64,000 bases of DNA, taken from Rugalucina vietnamica (lineage: Eukaryota; Mollusca; Bivalvia; Lucinida; Lucinidae). The stretch's first letter is position 1. Each line of letters begins with the position of its first letter. Below the pieces are notes generated by a model that worked only from the letters and a program-made list of their open reading frames with translations, was not told the DNA's origin and searched no databases. Location: assembly GCA_964017185.1 (NCBI GenBank), contig OZ024877.1, forward strand, positions 320,501 to 384,500. Direction: 5' to 3'. Of this stretch, positions 1 through 11,865 are shown in pieces. The position numbers and the translations under genes were made by a program.

Positions 1-75
1 TTCCAGCACCTAACCATCTTCTGTGACTGTACAGCCAGGTTTGTATCTGACCTGGTCGGAAACTGGTCTCATGCA
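1..75. mobile_element. End fragment of a hairpin MITE
   Basis: This matches the end of the hairpin MITE found whole at 6615, 7115, 56126 and 56872, sharing the run CTGACCTGGTCGGAAAC. The window edge cuts it. It lies just upstream of the exon at 134, as the copy at 6615 lies just upstream of exon 2 of the next gene. Confidence 0.6.
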
Positions 76-133
76 CAGGCTCAGATTCAATTGTACCCAT
101 TCTTGTACCATCTATCTGTCCTTATTATTTCAG

Positions 134-349
134 TCGCCTCGGTTCTGGTTTAACATATCACGTTATACTTCTGAAGGTGCCACAAACCCTGCAGCTGACG
201 AACCACCCGATTATGATTCTCTACGCCACCCACCAGCACCACTTCCACCAAATACTGCTGAAACTCCACCAGCCTATAACGAAGTTATAAAAGACACAGT
301 TAAATATAAAGTGAATGACAATACACATGATATAATATGTTATGTTTGA
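134..349 (+). CDS. Last exon of a CUB/LDLa membrane protein (upstream paralog)
   Basis: The exon encodes the cytoplasmic tail of a type I membrane protein. A pyrimidine tract and CAG end at 133; the frame opens with SPRFWFN and closes with HDIICYV and a stop. It aligns along its length with the last exon of the downstream gene (11644-11865): RFWFN, EPPDYDSL, TPPAYN(E/D)VIKDTVKYKV and HD(I/V)ICYV are all shared. The tail has two proline-tyrosine motifs (PPDY, PPAY), the type bound by WW domains of NEDD4-family ligases; that binding is an inference. The rest of the gene lies left of the window. The two genes are in the same orientation, so this is a tandem duplication. Confidence 0.75.
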   Translation, partial: SPRFWFNISRYTSEGATNPAADEPPDYDSLRHPPAPLPPNTAETPPAYNEVIKDTVKYKVNDNTHDIICYV

Positions 350-1115
350 AATCGTCCTAACTGCTGATTTTATGCTATGTTTGAAATAATTCTCTTACGC
401 GGAGCTGCAAATCTAAACTTTGTACTGACTATATAGAGCTTAGGGTCTAGATTCTAGCAATATACCAATATGATAATACCAATATCAACAAAACAATACC
501 ATAATTATGCTATTATCGTTTAGGGAAATGTATCACATATTTAAAAGAGATTTTTACTCAGCCATGAGCAATGCATTATTACTAAGCTAATAAGTCAGCT
601 TTGAAATCTATGTTTTATTGCTTTACTGTCTTTGACGTTGCGTTTGATGGTTGATTTGTTAAGGCACACTTGCCTCCAAAAATGTATCCTTCAGACACAA
701 GCCAACCAGAGCAACATCAGAAGCTAGACTGAGGTTCGTAAGTTCTTATATGTACACTTTAACACAGTCGAACCTGACATGGAATTGAAGGAAAAAGGAT
801 AAAATCAGGAACTGGTATAATGTAAACAGTGATCCCAATGCGGTCACCGGCGTAGGCTTGGCATTGACGTCACATTAGCAATACACAACAGCGGTATTCC
901 CCATTTATAGCCAATGCGCAATAAACAAAATCGAGAATCACAGAATAAAAACATATGAAGATACTATACTATAGAAATCGGCTATGAACGATTTGTCAAG
1001 CATGACGGAAGGACTATAATGGATTTTCAAAGCAACTATCGGCAACATCAACAACAACATCAACATTAAGTGATAAACAGAAAACCAGGTTCATGTTGTA
1101 TGTCAGTGATGTAGA
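350..1115. other. Intergenic, nothing recognised
   Basis: AT-rich DNA between the two CUB/LDLa genes. I see no convincing exon or repeat. Short frames here lack splice sites and similarity. Confidence 0.5.
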
Positions 1116-1116
1116 T

Positions 1117-1862
1117 AATTATTTTTCACAATGCGTACTGTACGCATCAAAATAAATGTTCAGTGCGTACCGACAATACAACTGCGTACAAGTTTTCTGA
1201 GGATTCTTATTCAAACCTCTCATTTAGAATCAAACTTACAGATAAAGGTACACGTATGGATAAGACCATTAAATCGAGTATGAAAATTTAAGTAAACTGG
1301 TTGATAATCCTGTAATAACATGTCATTCTATCATTTAGGCATGTTAAACTATACTTTTGTCCCCTGCCTAGATAATAAGAGACACAAATGAGGAAAACAT
1401 TAGAGACTGGGATGGCTGTAGAAAATGGATACATCAAGTTTTAAATTGAAAACAATGACCAGAAATCAATGCAAAATGCCTATTTAATAAACCAAAGTGA
1501 CAGACTATCATTAAACTTCATGAATAAACCTTTGATAAACAATTTGTCTGGTCAAAGTACTGAACGGCGAGCACGCATATGGTATAACTACATAATATAT
1601 TGCATTATATATAATATGGAACGATCAAAAGCTGCATTAATATTGTATCTACTTTTCGATTGTTGATAAGCAGCCAGACAAAACTAGTTGAAAAATTGTC
1701 ATTTTGGTGAAAATTTTAAAGGTATTTTATCTGAGTACGCATAAAACCGAAAACTGTTAGCGTACCGCTGATTTTTACTGCGTACATGGTACGCACAGGT
1801 CTGAATTTTTTATGCGTACAGAGCGAAAAATTGTGCGTACATACGCAGTACGCATCGTTATC
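1117..1862. mobile_element. Candidate TIR element with clustered GCGTAC motifs
   Basis: Both ends carry dense copies of GCGTAC or its complement GTACGC: about four in 1130-1190 and about seven in 1735-1855. The outer parts are inverted relative to each other (AATGCGTACTGTACGCAT on the left, GCAGTACGCATCG on the right). Subterminal motif clusters of this kind are typical of non-autonomous DNA transposons, where they bind transposase. No coding capacity is visible and exact ends are uncertain. Confidence 0.4.
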
Positions 1863-2154
1863 TATTTCGCTGTATGTTATCATATGAAAGTTTGTCCCGT
1901 TTTAGTACTACTATTAACTTTTTTCCTTTGTTTAAACAATGATATAACCACTGATAAAGAGTTAATATTAACTTTGTCTCAAGCAACTAGCAAAATAGTT
2001 CAGAGAAATGAAAATCCACCAGATTTGACTAGATTACCCTCCCATGATCTAGATCGGGATGATACGTGTTTGCCAGAAATCATGTAAAATTATCAATCTT
2101 AGCAACGGACAATGTCTGAAAACAAAACCTAACACCACACAGGAAATAGATAAA

Positions 2155-3092
2155 TATACACATGGAAATAAGTTAGGGAACACTTTTAGCCCTCGGGGAA
2201 AGTTTGAAAAAATCCATTTTCCTTTTTTCTGGCGATACTGAAATTTTTATCACATATATTTTATACCTTGGCCTAGCTACAGACCAATTTATGGAAATTC
2301 ATAACATTTTGTCTTTGTGCTACGGAGGATACAATATGCCATATGCGAAAAACTCCACTTTTACTGAATACAAGTTTGCCGTTTTGCTTCTGCTCTCCGC
2401 AAAACTCAATTTTTGAAAGCAAAGCAGGAATAAAATGTTGAATCTGATCGTTCTGAATGAATAAACGACTTCGGACCTAAAACTTCATGCTTCATCTCCA
2501 AACCAACTAATACAAAATCTACAGTTTGCATTGATTTCTATGGAAAGCAAAATTTTTGGATATTTTGCAAATAAAGCCGTAAAAGAATAATTCCGCTAAG
2601 ACACTATAACCAGAACGTACATGTTTAGATTCCTAAAGGGTCATATCGAATATCTTGCCCAACATTTTCAACCTGCAAAATGTATACCCAAAGAACAAAA
2701 CGTGGACATGAAACCTACCACCGGAAAAGTATGTGCCTACCGCCGACAGTCAGTACGTAAAGAAAGAATTTATGATCAAAGTTCCACAAACAATGTCTCA
2801 GCTTTATGCTTACGAAAAATTACGACAAAGTATGTTCAAATAATGAAGTTATCGCAAAGACTAGCAGTGCGTTTTTTAAATTTAGCAAACATTTTCTGAA
2901 TCAAAGCTGGCCGCTCTCCGCCGCAGTTTATGTTTGATGCTAACCATTTTCACATAGAAACAACTTTGGAGACTACAGATTCTGACAAATTGTCAAAACG
3001 GTCTTCATAATTTTTACAAAGAATGATATATACAGTTCAAAGTTGGTAGTCACATTATTACAGGTGTTCCCTAACTTATTTCCATGTGTATA
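2155..3092. mobile_element. Non-autonomous DNA transposon with perfect 29-bp TIRs
   Basis: Positions 2155-2183 and 3064-3092 are perfect inverted repeats, beginning TATACACATGGAAATAAG. Reading the outer TA as target duplication leaves a 934-bp element, as expected for the Tc1/mariner superfamily. The interior has only short broken frames (for example 2621-2899) with no transposase motif I recognise. Perfect inverted repeats point to a fairly recent insertion. Confidence 0.7.
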
Positions 3093-4226
3093 GAAAGGAT
3101 AGCATGCAGTATTTTATACGGGACTGGTGGCAAAACTGATACATTTCGACAATATCTAATGCCCTATCAGATGAGCAGCGTTTGTCTCTCGCAGTACTAC
3201 ATGTACATGAATCAAATTTAATCCCGTTTCAAAAGCTGAATATATTCTCATTGTCATACTACCACTACATTTCCTACCTGTTCAGTACATTCTACAAGGT
3301 AGAAAATGTTGAACTTTACCCCGATATGGAGACTTTGTTAACGGGTTCTTGGGTATCCCATCTGTTCATATTGGTGAATATTATTTGCTCGAACACTTTG
3401 CGAATATCTTCCAGCGCTGGATTCGGTGTGACCGTTACGGTGAGGGATCTTGTGTTACCGGGAAAAGATTATGTCTTGACACGGTGTTTTAATACGTATC
3501 AGGATGGTATTTGCGTTGTTTAAACTATTGAACTTTTGCTTTAAGCAGTCTTACAATATAAAATGCGGTGGGGCATGGTTCAAAAGTTAGAACTGAATAC
3601 GTTTTATTACGATACAAAAGAAAAAATACACCGAAAAGAATGTTTGTTTCGTTTTCACTACATTTGCATTTCCTTCCATTTTAAGATAACTGAGTTCTGT
3701 TATCTCCCTAACTTTGCTTTTAAGCACAAATTTTTGAAGATTTTTACCTTGTTACTCTTACAATTACCTTAAATATTGACAGTACGTATGGACTATATAG
3801 TGTGATGAGACATTAGTCATTACATATCGATCTGAAGGTTTAATTACACAGGTCACAGGTAGACAGAAATTATTGAAATACAATCTTTCGCTCAATTTTA
3901 CACATTTTAGACAATTTTAGTAGATTTTTTTTGCTGTAAAACAATAATGACAGGTGACATAAAAATGTCTACATTATATTTGGAGTAATTATGTAAAACA
4001 ATAGAAGTCCATTAATGGATTTGTCAGTGATTCGTTAATATGATTATCCAACTGTAGTTCAGGTGTATCGAATAAGGCTTAAGGAAGAGATTTGACGTAT
4101 TTAAATTAACCTTAAGATGACTCGTTTTTCGACATGCATGCATTATTGAAATAATAAAAGTGTTTACAAAACAGTATTATGTGATTCAGTAGTTCCTCGG
4201 ACATTATAAGGCGACATTTTTCAAAT
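3093..4226. other. No gene recognised
   Basis: A 113-codon plus-strand frame at 3182-3523 shows no domain, no clear splice sites and low-complexity composition. I see no other feature. Confidence 0.4.
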
Positions 4227-4341
4227 ATGGAGGCGGATTACTGTACTAACATTAAGGATGCGGTTAAGATGTTTTCAGTCGTATTTTCGCTGAGTTTCCT
4301 ACGTCACGTGATGTCAGAAGACTTCAAAGACCTAACCACAT
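4227..4341 (+). CDS. Exon 1 of the CUB/LDLa gene (signal peptide exon)
   Basis: Two in-frame ATGs (4227, 4269) lead into a hydrophobic leader and then SEDFKDLTT, ending at the strong donor ACAT|GTAAGA. The exon stops one base into a codon, exactly the phase the CUB exon at 6870 requires. No other signal-peptide-like exon with a matching donor was found between 350 and 6870. It is inferred from splice phase and composition, not homology. A foldback repeat begins about 20 bp after the donor. Confidence 0.5.
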
Positions 4342-7300
4342 GTAAGATCTCTTATTTTCATTACGAAAACACGTCCATGTAATATATAGATTTTTCTGAA
4401 GTAGTAAAAATTGAACATTTTCAGCAGAACACTTTTATTTTTGCTCAAAACACAGATTGTGGGTACACCTTTGAACCGCCCCGTACCCACAATCTATGTT
4501 TTGGAGCAAAAATGAGAAAAATAGGTATACCCCTGCATACCCCAGTTTTACTATATAAAAGTGGTTCAAGGGGGTATACATTACACGGACGTGTTTTCAT
4601 GATGTAACTACTTCATTTCGTGCTTGCAGCTTAGGCTATATGATTTGGTTTAAAGTCTAATCCGATAGACTTGAGACAGGCCTGGGTTCGAACCCACGAT
4701 TCCTGGTTTAGATGGCGAGTGGCTTAACCACTAGGTGACCATTGCTTGTATAGCTACATTTATTAATTATTAATTAATGTAAGAATGTCATATCGATAAT
4801 ACGTTTACATTTACCTGTATAATGATAATTTGTTGGACATGACAGTGTAATTATTTGGTCTAGACATTGACATCGATTTTTACTTCCTTGGGCTTATTGT
4901 AAAGTTAAGAAACTCGACATTTTTATACATGTAGTGCAACTAAAGTCGTATTTATATCCAGTATTATATGAGCATTTGTTAAGTGTTTATGTAGGTTGAT
5001 ATGATACCCGATATGATACCCGACTTAAACAAATGTAGAGCAAATTTGCTGCTTACTGTGCGTTTTTGTAAAGATACGAGGGGCAGTTGGAAAGTACGTA
5101 GTATGGCGTCGTAATTTCTTAATGCTTTGGTAAATATATTAAAGTAGTACATGTATGGAAAATAGAATTCCTCCACTTCAAGATGATGTATTGGTTGCTG
5201 TCCAAAGTCCAGGCGTGCACGTGCCTCGCACGATCAAAATGAAGGCATGTTTATATACTGGCGGAAATTTTCGAAAAAATATTGCGAAAAAATCGATAGA
5301 AAATCAGTGGCCTAACTCGTGATACGACAAATTAGCGATATGTCTCGGAATTCTTTTTTTGTAGATGTCTTTTGCGATCATTGCTTGCACGACTAGCATC
5401 ATCAGTTGCGAAAAATATGGATCAACTTAGAAGTTGTACCGCTTCGAAAATTAGCATTTTTGTGTGTTTTCTTCCTATTAGTATTGGGATTAAATTTGAT
5501 ACTCAAGCAAGATTTGTGCCTTCTGAGAATATGTTTTGCATTATTCGCTGTGAACAATGCACACAGAGAATTTCGTCATGCAAATACGTCGTCTTATTTT
5601 GCTCAGTTCCTTTAAAAAATATTTTTTATGACGCTACCCCCTATTTTCAAGAAGTGGGTGGGGTAACTAATCCCCTAATATCTTATAATCTATAGAATAT
5701 TTCATCAAGATATCTTGTCAGTCATCACTTTAGTAATTGATTTCAGCACTCGAATCATTCTCACCATTCTATTTGCTACAGTTTTCAATTCATAAAAACA
5801 AAACGGTTCCTCCAAGCTAAAATCACCCATACACATGACATGATTTAAACAGTTATCTACCCTTTGTTGAACTCTGAAAATTTTTTGGTTTGTCTTGTTA
5901 CAAAGCAGAAAAACTGTGCTTGGTATGAAACTAAACACAAAATAAATTAAAACAAATGTTGCTGTTATATTTTCAAATTAAAATCATTGTAACGGGCGCG
6001 TTTTTACATAGAAAATGGCCAAGTTGCAGAGAATTCCAAGAGTCGCAGGTTTTGCCGTCTCGTTTTTAAGTTATAAGATTTTGCAAATTCAGTCATGACT
6101 TGCATAATCAATTGCCTATAGGATGGGTTACAAATTGGCGTAAAACAATTTACTCCATTAAACAGTGTTCATACACTGTTAAATTTAAAAACGATAAATA
6201 ATTGTCTATTTCATCGAAATTTTACTTTTTCCAGTATACAAACAGTACCCATGTGTACAATATCATTTTTCCTGACGGCATCATGGCACCTTCTTGAAAC
6301 TTGTGTAAAAACTTAGAAGAAAGATAGATGTTTCATGCATTGGTTTGTCGATCAGTTACTGAAATAAGCGATCGCGCTACGTACTTTCCAACTGCCCCTC
6401 GTATTATACACAAATTACCTTTTATTTGGGGTGAACATGGCCTTGTAAATTTTATTTGTCTACAACAAATATACTCAAAAGACACCAAATCGTACCATAT
6501 GAAAAAGTCGGGTGTTTGAAAATTGCATGACTTGTCTTTATATGAAATTGCAATACAGGTATGCTAACTTGGTATAGATACGCATTATTTCAAAATAATA
6601 CGAATCTTTATTATTTGAGCCGCCGCATCATACAACCAACAATCTGCATATGCGAAAACAAAGGCGCAGACCAGCTTCGCGGTAACCGCGAAGCTGATCA
6701 GCGCCTATGTTTTCGCTTCATGGATAGTAAAATTCCTCTTCTTCCTAAATCCAAAATTTCAAGCTTCTACTGCGGCCTTTTTCTGAGACTGTGCAGGCCG
6801 GTTTGTGTCGGACCTGGTCGGAAACCCAGTTGACCAGTTTTCTCACGACGCGTCTTGCTTTGTTTTCAGATTCAATTGACCATGACTGTGGTAAGATATA
6901 TGGTCTCAACAACATATACCAGTTTGCTGTACAGTTTGAGAACAACAACCCCCGAGCCCCTGACTATGCCTGTAATATAACATTCACTGAGTCCAACAAC
7001 CGAGAGCTGAGAATGGCAGTGAGAGTGGAACAGTATGAACAAGTCTCAGATTGTACACAGAGACTAGAGCTGCATGACTTCTCATCAAGTAGGAATCCTA
7101 GTTTATAAATAAAATTGAGCCGTCTCGTGGGAAAACCAACAATGTGGTTTCCGAACAGGTCTGACACAAACCGGCCTGTACAAGCACAGAAAAAAGCTAG
7201 AAGCTTGAAATTTCGGATTTAAGTAGAAGAGGAATTGTACTATCCGAGTAGCGAAAACAAAGGCGCTGATCAGCTTCGCGGTTACCGCGAAGCTGATCTG

Positions 7301-10300
7301 CGTCTTTGTTTTCGCATATGCAGATTGTTGGTTTTCCCATGAGGCGGCTCAAATATACATGCATAAAGGACAACGCCGGGTAATTTGAATAGAAATGATG
7401 CATGATTTTAACAATTCTTACGAGTAAATGTATTTCTTATGATCCTTTTCATAAGTGAAACAGAAAATATGCTACAAAACAAACACCACTTCTGTATTAT
7501 GGTATACCTTTCGTGACTGCAAGCGCTAACAACATGTATGCGTATGCCGTACGCTCAAAAATGGTGGTATAATCATTTTAAACATTTTAAAACGTTTGAA
7601 ACTTTTCAGGAATAAAATCCAGAGTGTAAATCTAAAAGCCTATACATAACTCATATTAGATCTACATCGAGCACGCGCAACTATATGCAATATTTTTGCT
7701 ATAAGCAGAAACAATGATCTTATGCAATGAAGCAGAGTGATTGACCAATGCTTCTTTTTCAGGACGAGACATAGACGACTACAACCAACCAGGGAAGCAT
7801 TATATTTATCAAACCTGGACCAACAGTTTACGGTTTAACTATATCTATGGTAGTCGAACGACACAAGGCTCATTCAGAGCGGTAGTCACTTTATTTCACG
7901 AAGGTTTGTAACAGTTAGTCAGATAATCAGTCTAAAGAACTCAAACATCAGACGGATGCTTTGTCAAGAATGAATGGTATGAGACATTACTCTACAACAT
8001 ACTTCACTTTAGAAGATCATAGTAATACGATATACATGTATAAAATGCTTAATGATCAAGACAAAGCGGCACATTTGTGTAGGGCTTCCTTTACTTCCTT
8101 TGATGACATTTTCCCCCATTCGCATACTGAATATCCAGTCAACAATAAGCGAATATTCTATTTTTCTTAAAAAGAAAATATTACTAGTATACCATGGCAC
8201 TTCCTATGGCAGTCTCTTCGTTCAAGATGGAAAATTGAAATCGCCAATATTCTTTATAAGAGACTTCTCTTCCTGCATTGATTTTAAAGTCTAAATAATA
8301 AACGGTCAAGCTAATCGGCATCACGAAAGTATGCACATGAAAAGTAAGCTCCCTTGAACCCCACTTTTGTATAGAAAAAATGGGATATGCTGGGGTATAT
8401 CTATTTTTTACTCGTTAGAACCGCCTCAGCGAGGCGAGGCGGTTCTAACGTGTATCTACAATCTACGTTTTGTGCAAAAATAAGAAAAATATCAATAATT
8501 TTCTATTGAAAATTTCAATTTTTACAGCTGAAAAAAAAAAATCTCCGTATTCGTCAGTAAAATCAGCTATAAAATATAACAAACAAATGGCAAACGCAAT
8601 AGAATCCCATCTTGGCGTAAAACAAGGTGATCCTAGCTCTTCTTTACTTTTCACATTATTTGTAAACGATATTTTAACAAATATTAATGCAAACATTGAA
8701 AGGTTTTTTTCAAAGCCTATGCTGATGACCAAGTTTTATTTTTAATGTCAACAACTTCACTTCAGTCGATGCTAAATGACATAGAAGAGTACTGCAATAC
8801 ATGGGGGTTGAAAATAAATGTAAATAATACTAAATTAAAGTACTGATATTTGAAAAAAGTAAAGAAAGCACACATGATGACTTTTATCTCTATACCAAAA
8901 AACTTGAAGTTGTCTCCTCTTTTAAATATTTAGGTGTATATTTTTTTCAAAAATGGTCACTGGAATAGAACTCAGAAACATATAGCAGATCACGCATCAA
9001 AAGCGTTACACAGACTCTTTTCAATACTCAATCAATACGAATTCAAAACAGAACAAAAATGTAATTTATTTGATACCTTAGTTGGTTCGATTCTTATATA
9101 TGGTTCCGAAGTATGGGGAATGAATTAAGGGTAACAATATAGAACTAATTCATACAAAATTTTTACGAAAAATTGTATGCGTCAACACGTCCACCAACTT
9201 AACAGGCTTATATGGTGAATTAGGTAGAGTGCCCCTATATATTTCACGAAAAATAAATATGCTACGTTACTGGAATAAACTATTACAATCAAAAGAAAAC
9301 AGTTTAGAAAACATGTATACAGTGGACTCGACAATGGCGACCACTAAGAGGTCAAACGCTATTATTTTAAATACGACCATGACAATGTTATTCTATTTGG
9401 TACTAAGAACATCTTACATATCTCAGCTATACAGGAAAATTTTAATTTTAGTTCATTCAATTTCCTAATGGGAGATAACTCTGTTGATATGATACCTCCC
9501 ACATTAGACAATGGCGAACCAAACTCGACAATAGCGAATCAAATTGTCTACAGCCTAAAAGAAACCATTTTAGAAGACTATTTTTGCACACAAATGGTGC
9601 CATCATCATGCGAAACTAAATTGTGTAATATTGTGTTAATTTGCTTTGGTGCTTTACGTTCACTGTCAACAGCATATTCCCCATCGGAAAGATCAATTTT
9701 ACCGAGACTTCCAAAGGTTGATTATCAGTACTTTTATCAGTACTTTGTGCACATTTTTTACCACACAAAGTATGATTCGCTATTGTCGAATTTACATGTA
9801 CATCTTTCCACGCTTATACATGTATCTACCTTCAATGTTTAAACTTTTATCAAAAACATGCATAATGTATAACTAGGGATAATAAGCATTAAAGTAATGC
9901 AAAAATGGTTATAATAAAATGCTTAGAAACGAGGTAAGAAACACATTTTATCTGAACGGCACTTTCTGCGGAACAATAAACTAGACGTCTTAGGTAAGGG
10001 GTCAAGCGTTTCAGCAACCCTAATTTTATTGTCCGGTGGAATTTTGACTCCATTATTTTACCAGGTATCAAGGCATAGATGAAAGTAAATGACTGAGTTA
10101 TATAATAAATAATATTGTGTCTAAGATTCAAGAAATTCTGCAATATATTTTCGAGTGATTCGCCATTGTCGATGATTCTCCATTATCGAGTTAACTGTAC
10201 ACGATGCTAAAAGATGATGCAAACAAAAAACGATATTAATCATAACAACAACAACAACAACAACTGGGCATATCATATTAATCCATATTGGAAAGTCTTG

Positions 10301-11865
10301 GCTTTGGCTACCTAGCTTTGTCTGCACCAAGGAAACACAAATATTAATCTTCCTTTGATAAAACAACACATCTTAGATGAATATTATCAGACCTGGTATA
10401 GCAATATTAATAATTCAAGTAGGTTAGAATCTTTCTATCGATACAAACATTCTTTCCAAATAGAAAAAAATATCTAGATACTATAACTGAACTTAAATAC
10501 AAAATCGCTTTAACACGCTTTAGACTATCATCGCACAAATTAGAGATAGAAAGAGGTCGTCACATTAGAAATTCTAGACAAGAACGTACATGTAAGCTTT
10601 GTCACATAAGTGCAATCGAAAATGAATTTCATTTTCTTTTAGTGTGTCCTTTCTATAGGGAATTAAGTCAGAAATATCTAAAACCATTTTACTGTAGATG
10701 GCCAACGCTAAATAAATTTGATAGGATTATGTCATCAACAACTCAGTCTTTCAAAATATCTTTATTTTGCAACAAATTTAAGAAATGAGAATGGCATTTA
10801 AATATTTGAGATCAATTTTGTTTTTTCTAATGTATAATATGTTTATAAGCTTCTCGCTTATCTGTGTCGATATGTTGTATATTACTCTTCTTGTATTTGT
10901 AGGCTAGAAGCATTGTAGTTTGCTTAATTTGCCGAATAAATTTGTGTATTTGTGTGTATATATTGTATACGGCATGGGCATTTCGTAATGTGATTTCCTA
11001 TTCTCTTTTCACTAGGACAATGTGGCGGAGACGAGGTGCGATGTTCCAATGGTTACTGTATAAAACACACTATATACTGTAACGGGCACCATCCGTGTGG
11101 CGATGAATCAAAAGGGTGTGGAGACAGAGTGACTTCTAAACCAAACTATGCTACAAACATTATACTGGCAGTTCTTATACCAGTTGGACTGTTATCAATA
11201 CTTGCAGCACTTCTGTATGGCTATTGCTGTAGAAACAGGCGTTGTAGGAGTTCTGAAGGCTCAGAGTCACAGGTACATGTAAAAATATTTTTTTCTGATA
11301 ATTGTTGTATCCTCTTATTTGAAATGTATAAATATTGAACTGGAATGAATTCATTTTAACGTTCTTTCATTTAGCAAAGTTTTAATTTAAGACTTCCATA
11401 CAGAATATTTATACGAAGCGTGTTCAAGACCACAATCTGAATAAGTCGTGACCTATATGAATTGTCAAAAGTTCAATGAGATAACGGCCTCTTTTCCTAC
11501 ATAAAACAAAGTAAACACTAGACACTGTTTATGTTGGTTTGTTTCAAAAGATATGCTTTAAGAGAGTATTTAGGTTAATCCAGTCTCCATACTCAGTATA
11601 GAAAGAACTTGGGTTAATATGGGGGTACATTCATTCTTTTCAGACATCACGGTTCTGGTTTAATGCATTTACATCACGGGGGACCACAGAAGACGACGGT
11701 GTCACCAACCCAGGAGCCAACTTTGACGAGCCTCCAGATTACGATTCGCTCCAATCTGCACCACCAACTACCACAGACACTCCTCCGGCTTACAACGACG
11801 TTATAAAGGACACGGTGAAATATAAAGTGGAAGATAATACGCATGATGTGATATGTTATGTGTGA
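4227..11865 (+). CDS. CUB / LDL-receptor class A transmembrane protein, five exons
   Basis: Predicted type I membrane protein of about 303-317 residues, presumably a cell-surface receptor or adaptor. Exons: 4227 (or ATG 4269)-4341, 6870-7088, 7763-7903, 11016-11272, 11644-11865. All junctions have GT/AG and the phases agree (1,1,1,0), leaving one open frame. Exon 1 gives a hydrophobic leader (MFSVVFSLSF). Exons 2-3 give a divergent CUB domain with cysteines in HDCGKIYG, YACNITF and SDCTQRL. Exon 4 has an LDLa module with six cysteines (QCGGDEVRC to SKGC, acidic GDES), then a membrane segment (NIILAVLIPVGLLSILAALL) and a basic stop-transfer. Exon 5 is the tail with PPDY and PPAY motifs and conserved C-terminus ICYV. 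The PY tail recalls LDLRAD/PMEPA1 proteins, but a CUB domain in front is different. Exon 1 is the least certain part. Confidence 0.72.
4360..4605. mobile_element. Foldback MITE, ACAATCTATG family
   Basis: The ends are inverted (ACGAAAACACGTCCATGTAAT at the left, its complement at the right). The centre holds a second inverted pair, ATTGTGGGTAC / GTACCCACAATCTATG. Related copies lie at 8335, 59052, 60500 and 60960. The TATATAAAAG inside belongs to the repeat and is not evidence of a promoter. Confidence 0.6.
4645..4745 (-). repeat. tRNA-derived SINE fragment
   Basis: The minus strand carries an A-box-like TAGTGGTTAAGCC and, about 30 bp on, the B box GGGTTCGAACCC. The outer arms do not pair as a tRNA acceptor stem, so this is a tRNA-derived repeat and not a tRNA gene. 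Confidence 0.5.
4746..6614. other. Intron of the CUB/LDLa gene, no exon recognised
   Basis: AT-rich. Two overlapping frames at 5372-5695 include one with a hydrophobic stretch (LAFLCVFFLLVLGLNLIL), but I see no splice sites tying it to a gene and do not call it. Confidence 0.4.
6615..6860. mobile_element. Hairpin MITE, GAGCCG family, copy 1
   Basis: Terminal inverted repeats open with TTTGAGCCGCCGCATCAT. An inner hairpin pairs CAGCTTCGCGG with CCGCGAAGCTG around 6673-6705. It ends about 10 bp before the CUB exon at 6870, inside the polypyrimidine region of the acceptor. A second copy in opposite orientation lies just after the exon. Confidence 0.7.
7115..7352. mobile_element. Hairpin MITE, GAGCCG family, copy 2 (inverted)
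   Basis: Inverted ends are TTGAGCCGTCTCGTGGGAAA and its near-complement at 7330-7352, with the same AAGCTGATC hairpin in the middle. It starts about 27 bp after the donor at 7089. With the copy at 6615 it encloses exon 2 between inverted repeats. Confidence 0.72.
8335..8527. mobile_element. Partial foldback MITE, ACAATCTATG family
   Basis: It shares the central GTTAGAACCGCCTC inverted pair and the AAAAATAAGAAAAATA run with copies at 59-61 kb. It abuts the LINE fragment that begins at about 8528. Confidence 0.5.
8528..10965 (+). mobile_element. Decayed LINE (non-LTR retrotransposon), RT C-terminal half
   Basis: Translations give reverse-transcriptase blocks in shifting frames: GVKQGDPSSSLLFTLFVNDI (palm), then in another frame YADDQVLFLMSTTSLQSML, then HIADHASKALHRLFSILNQY and LIYGSEVWGMN. 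The C-terminal part resumes at 10384 with HKLEIERGRHIRNS and the zinc-binding-like CKLCHTSAIENEFHFLLVC type segment. An 878-bp transposon splits it at 9320-10197. The 3' tail is AT-rich with an AATAAA and TTTGTGTAT repeats near 10937-10960. Stops and frame changes show it is dead. It lies in the intron between exons 3 and 4 of the CUB/LDLa gene. Clade not assigned. Confidence 0.75.
9320..10197. mobile_element. 878-bp Tc1/mariner-like (pogo/Tigger type) element nested in the LINE
   Basis: The ends read TA-CAGTGGACTCGACAATGG and CCATTATCGAGTTAACTG-TA, so the termini are CAGT/ACTG with a TA duplication. The motif TCGACAATGGCGA recurs near the left end and at 9505-9541, and its complement at 9774-9792 and 10158-10193: three forward copies on the left, three reversed on the right. 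Removing it and one TA restores the LINE frame across the junction (NMYTMLKDDANKKRY). No transposase is visible, so it is non-autonomous. Confidence 0.75.

Noticed and set aside
4540-4560. TATATAAAAG as a promoter
   Set aside because: It belongs to the foldback MITE and recurs in other copies (60617, 61176).
4640-4745. Functional tRNA gene on the minus strand
   Set aside because: A and B boxes are present, but the acceptor stem does not pair.
5372-5695. Membrane-protein exon in the first intron of the CUB/LDLa gene
   Set aside because: The hydrophobic stretch is the only support; no splice sites or family.
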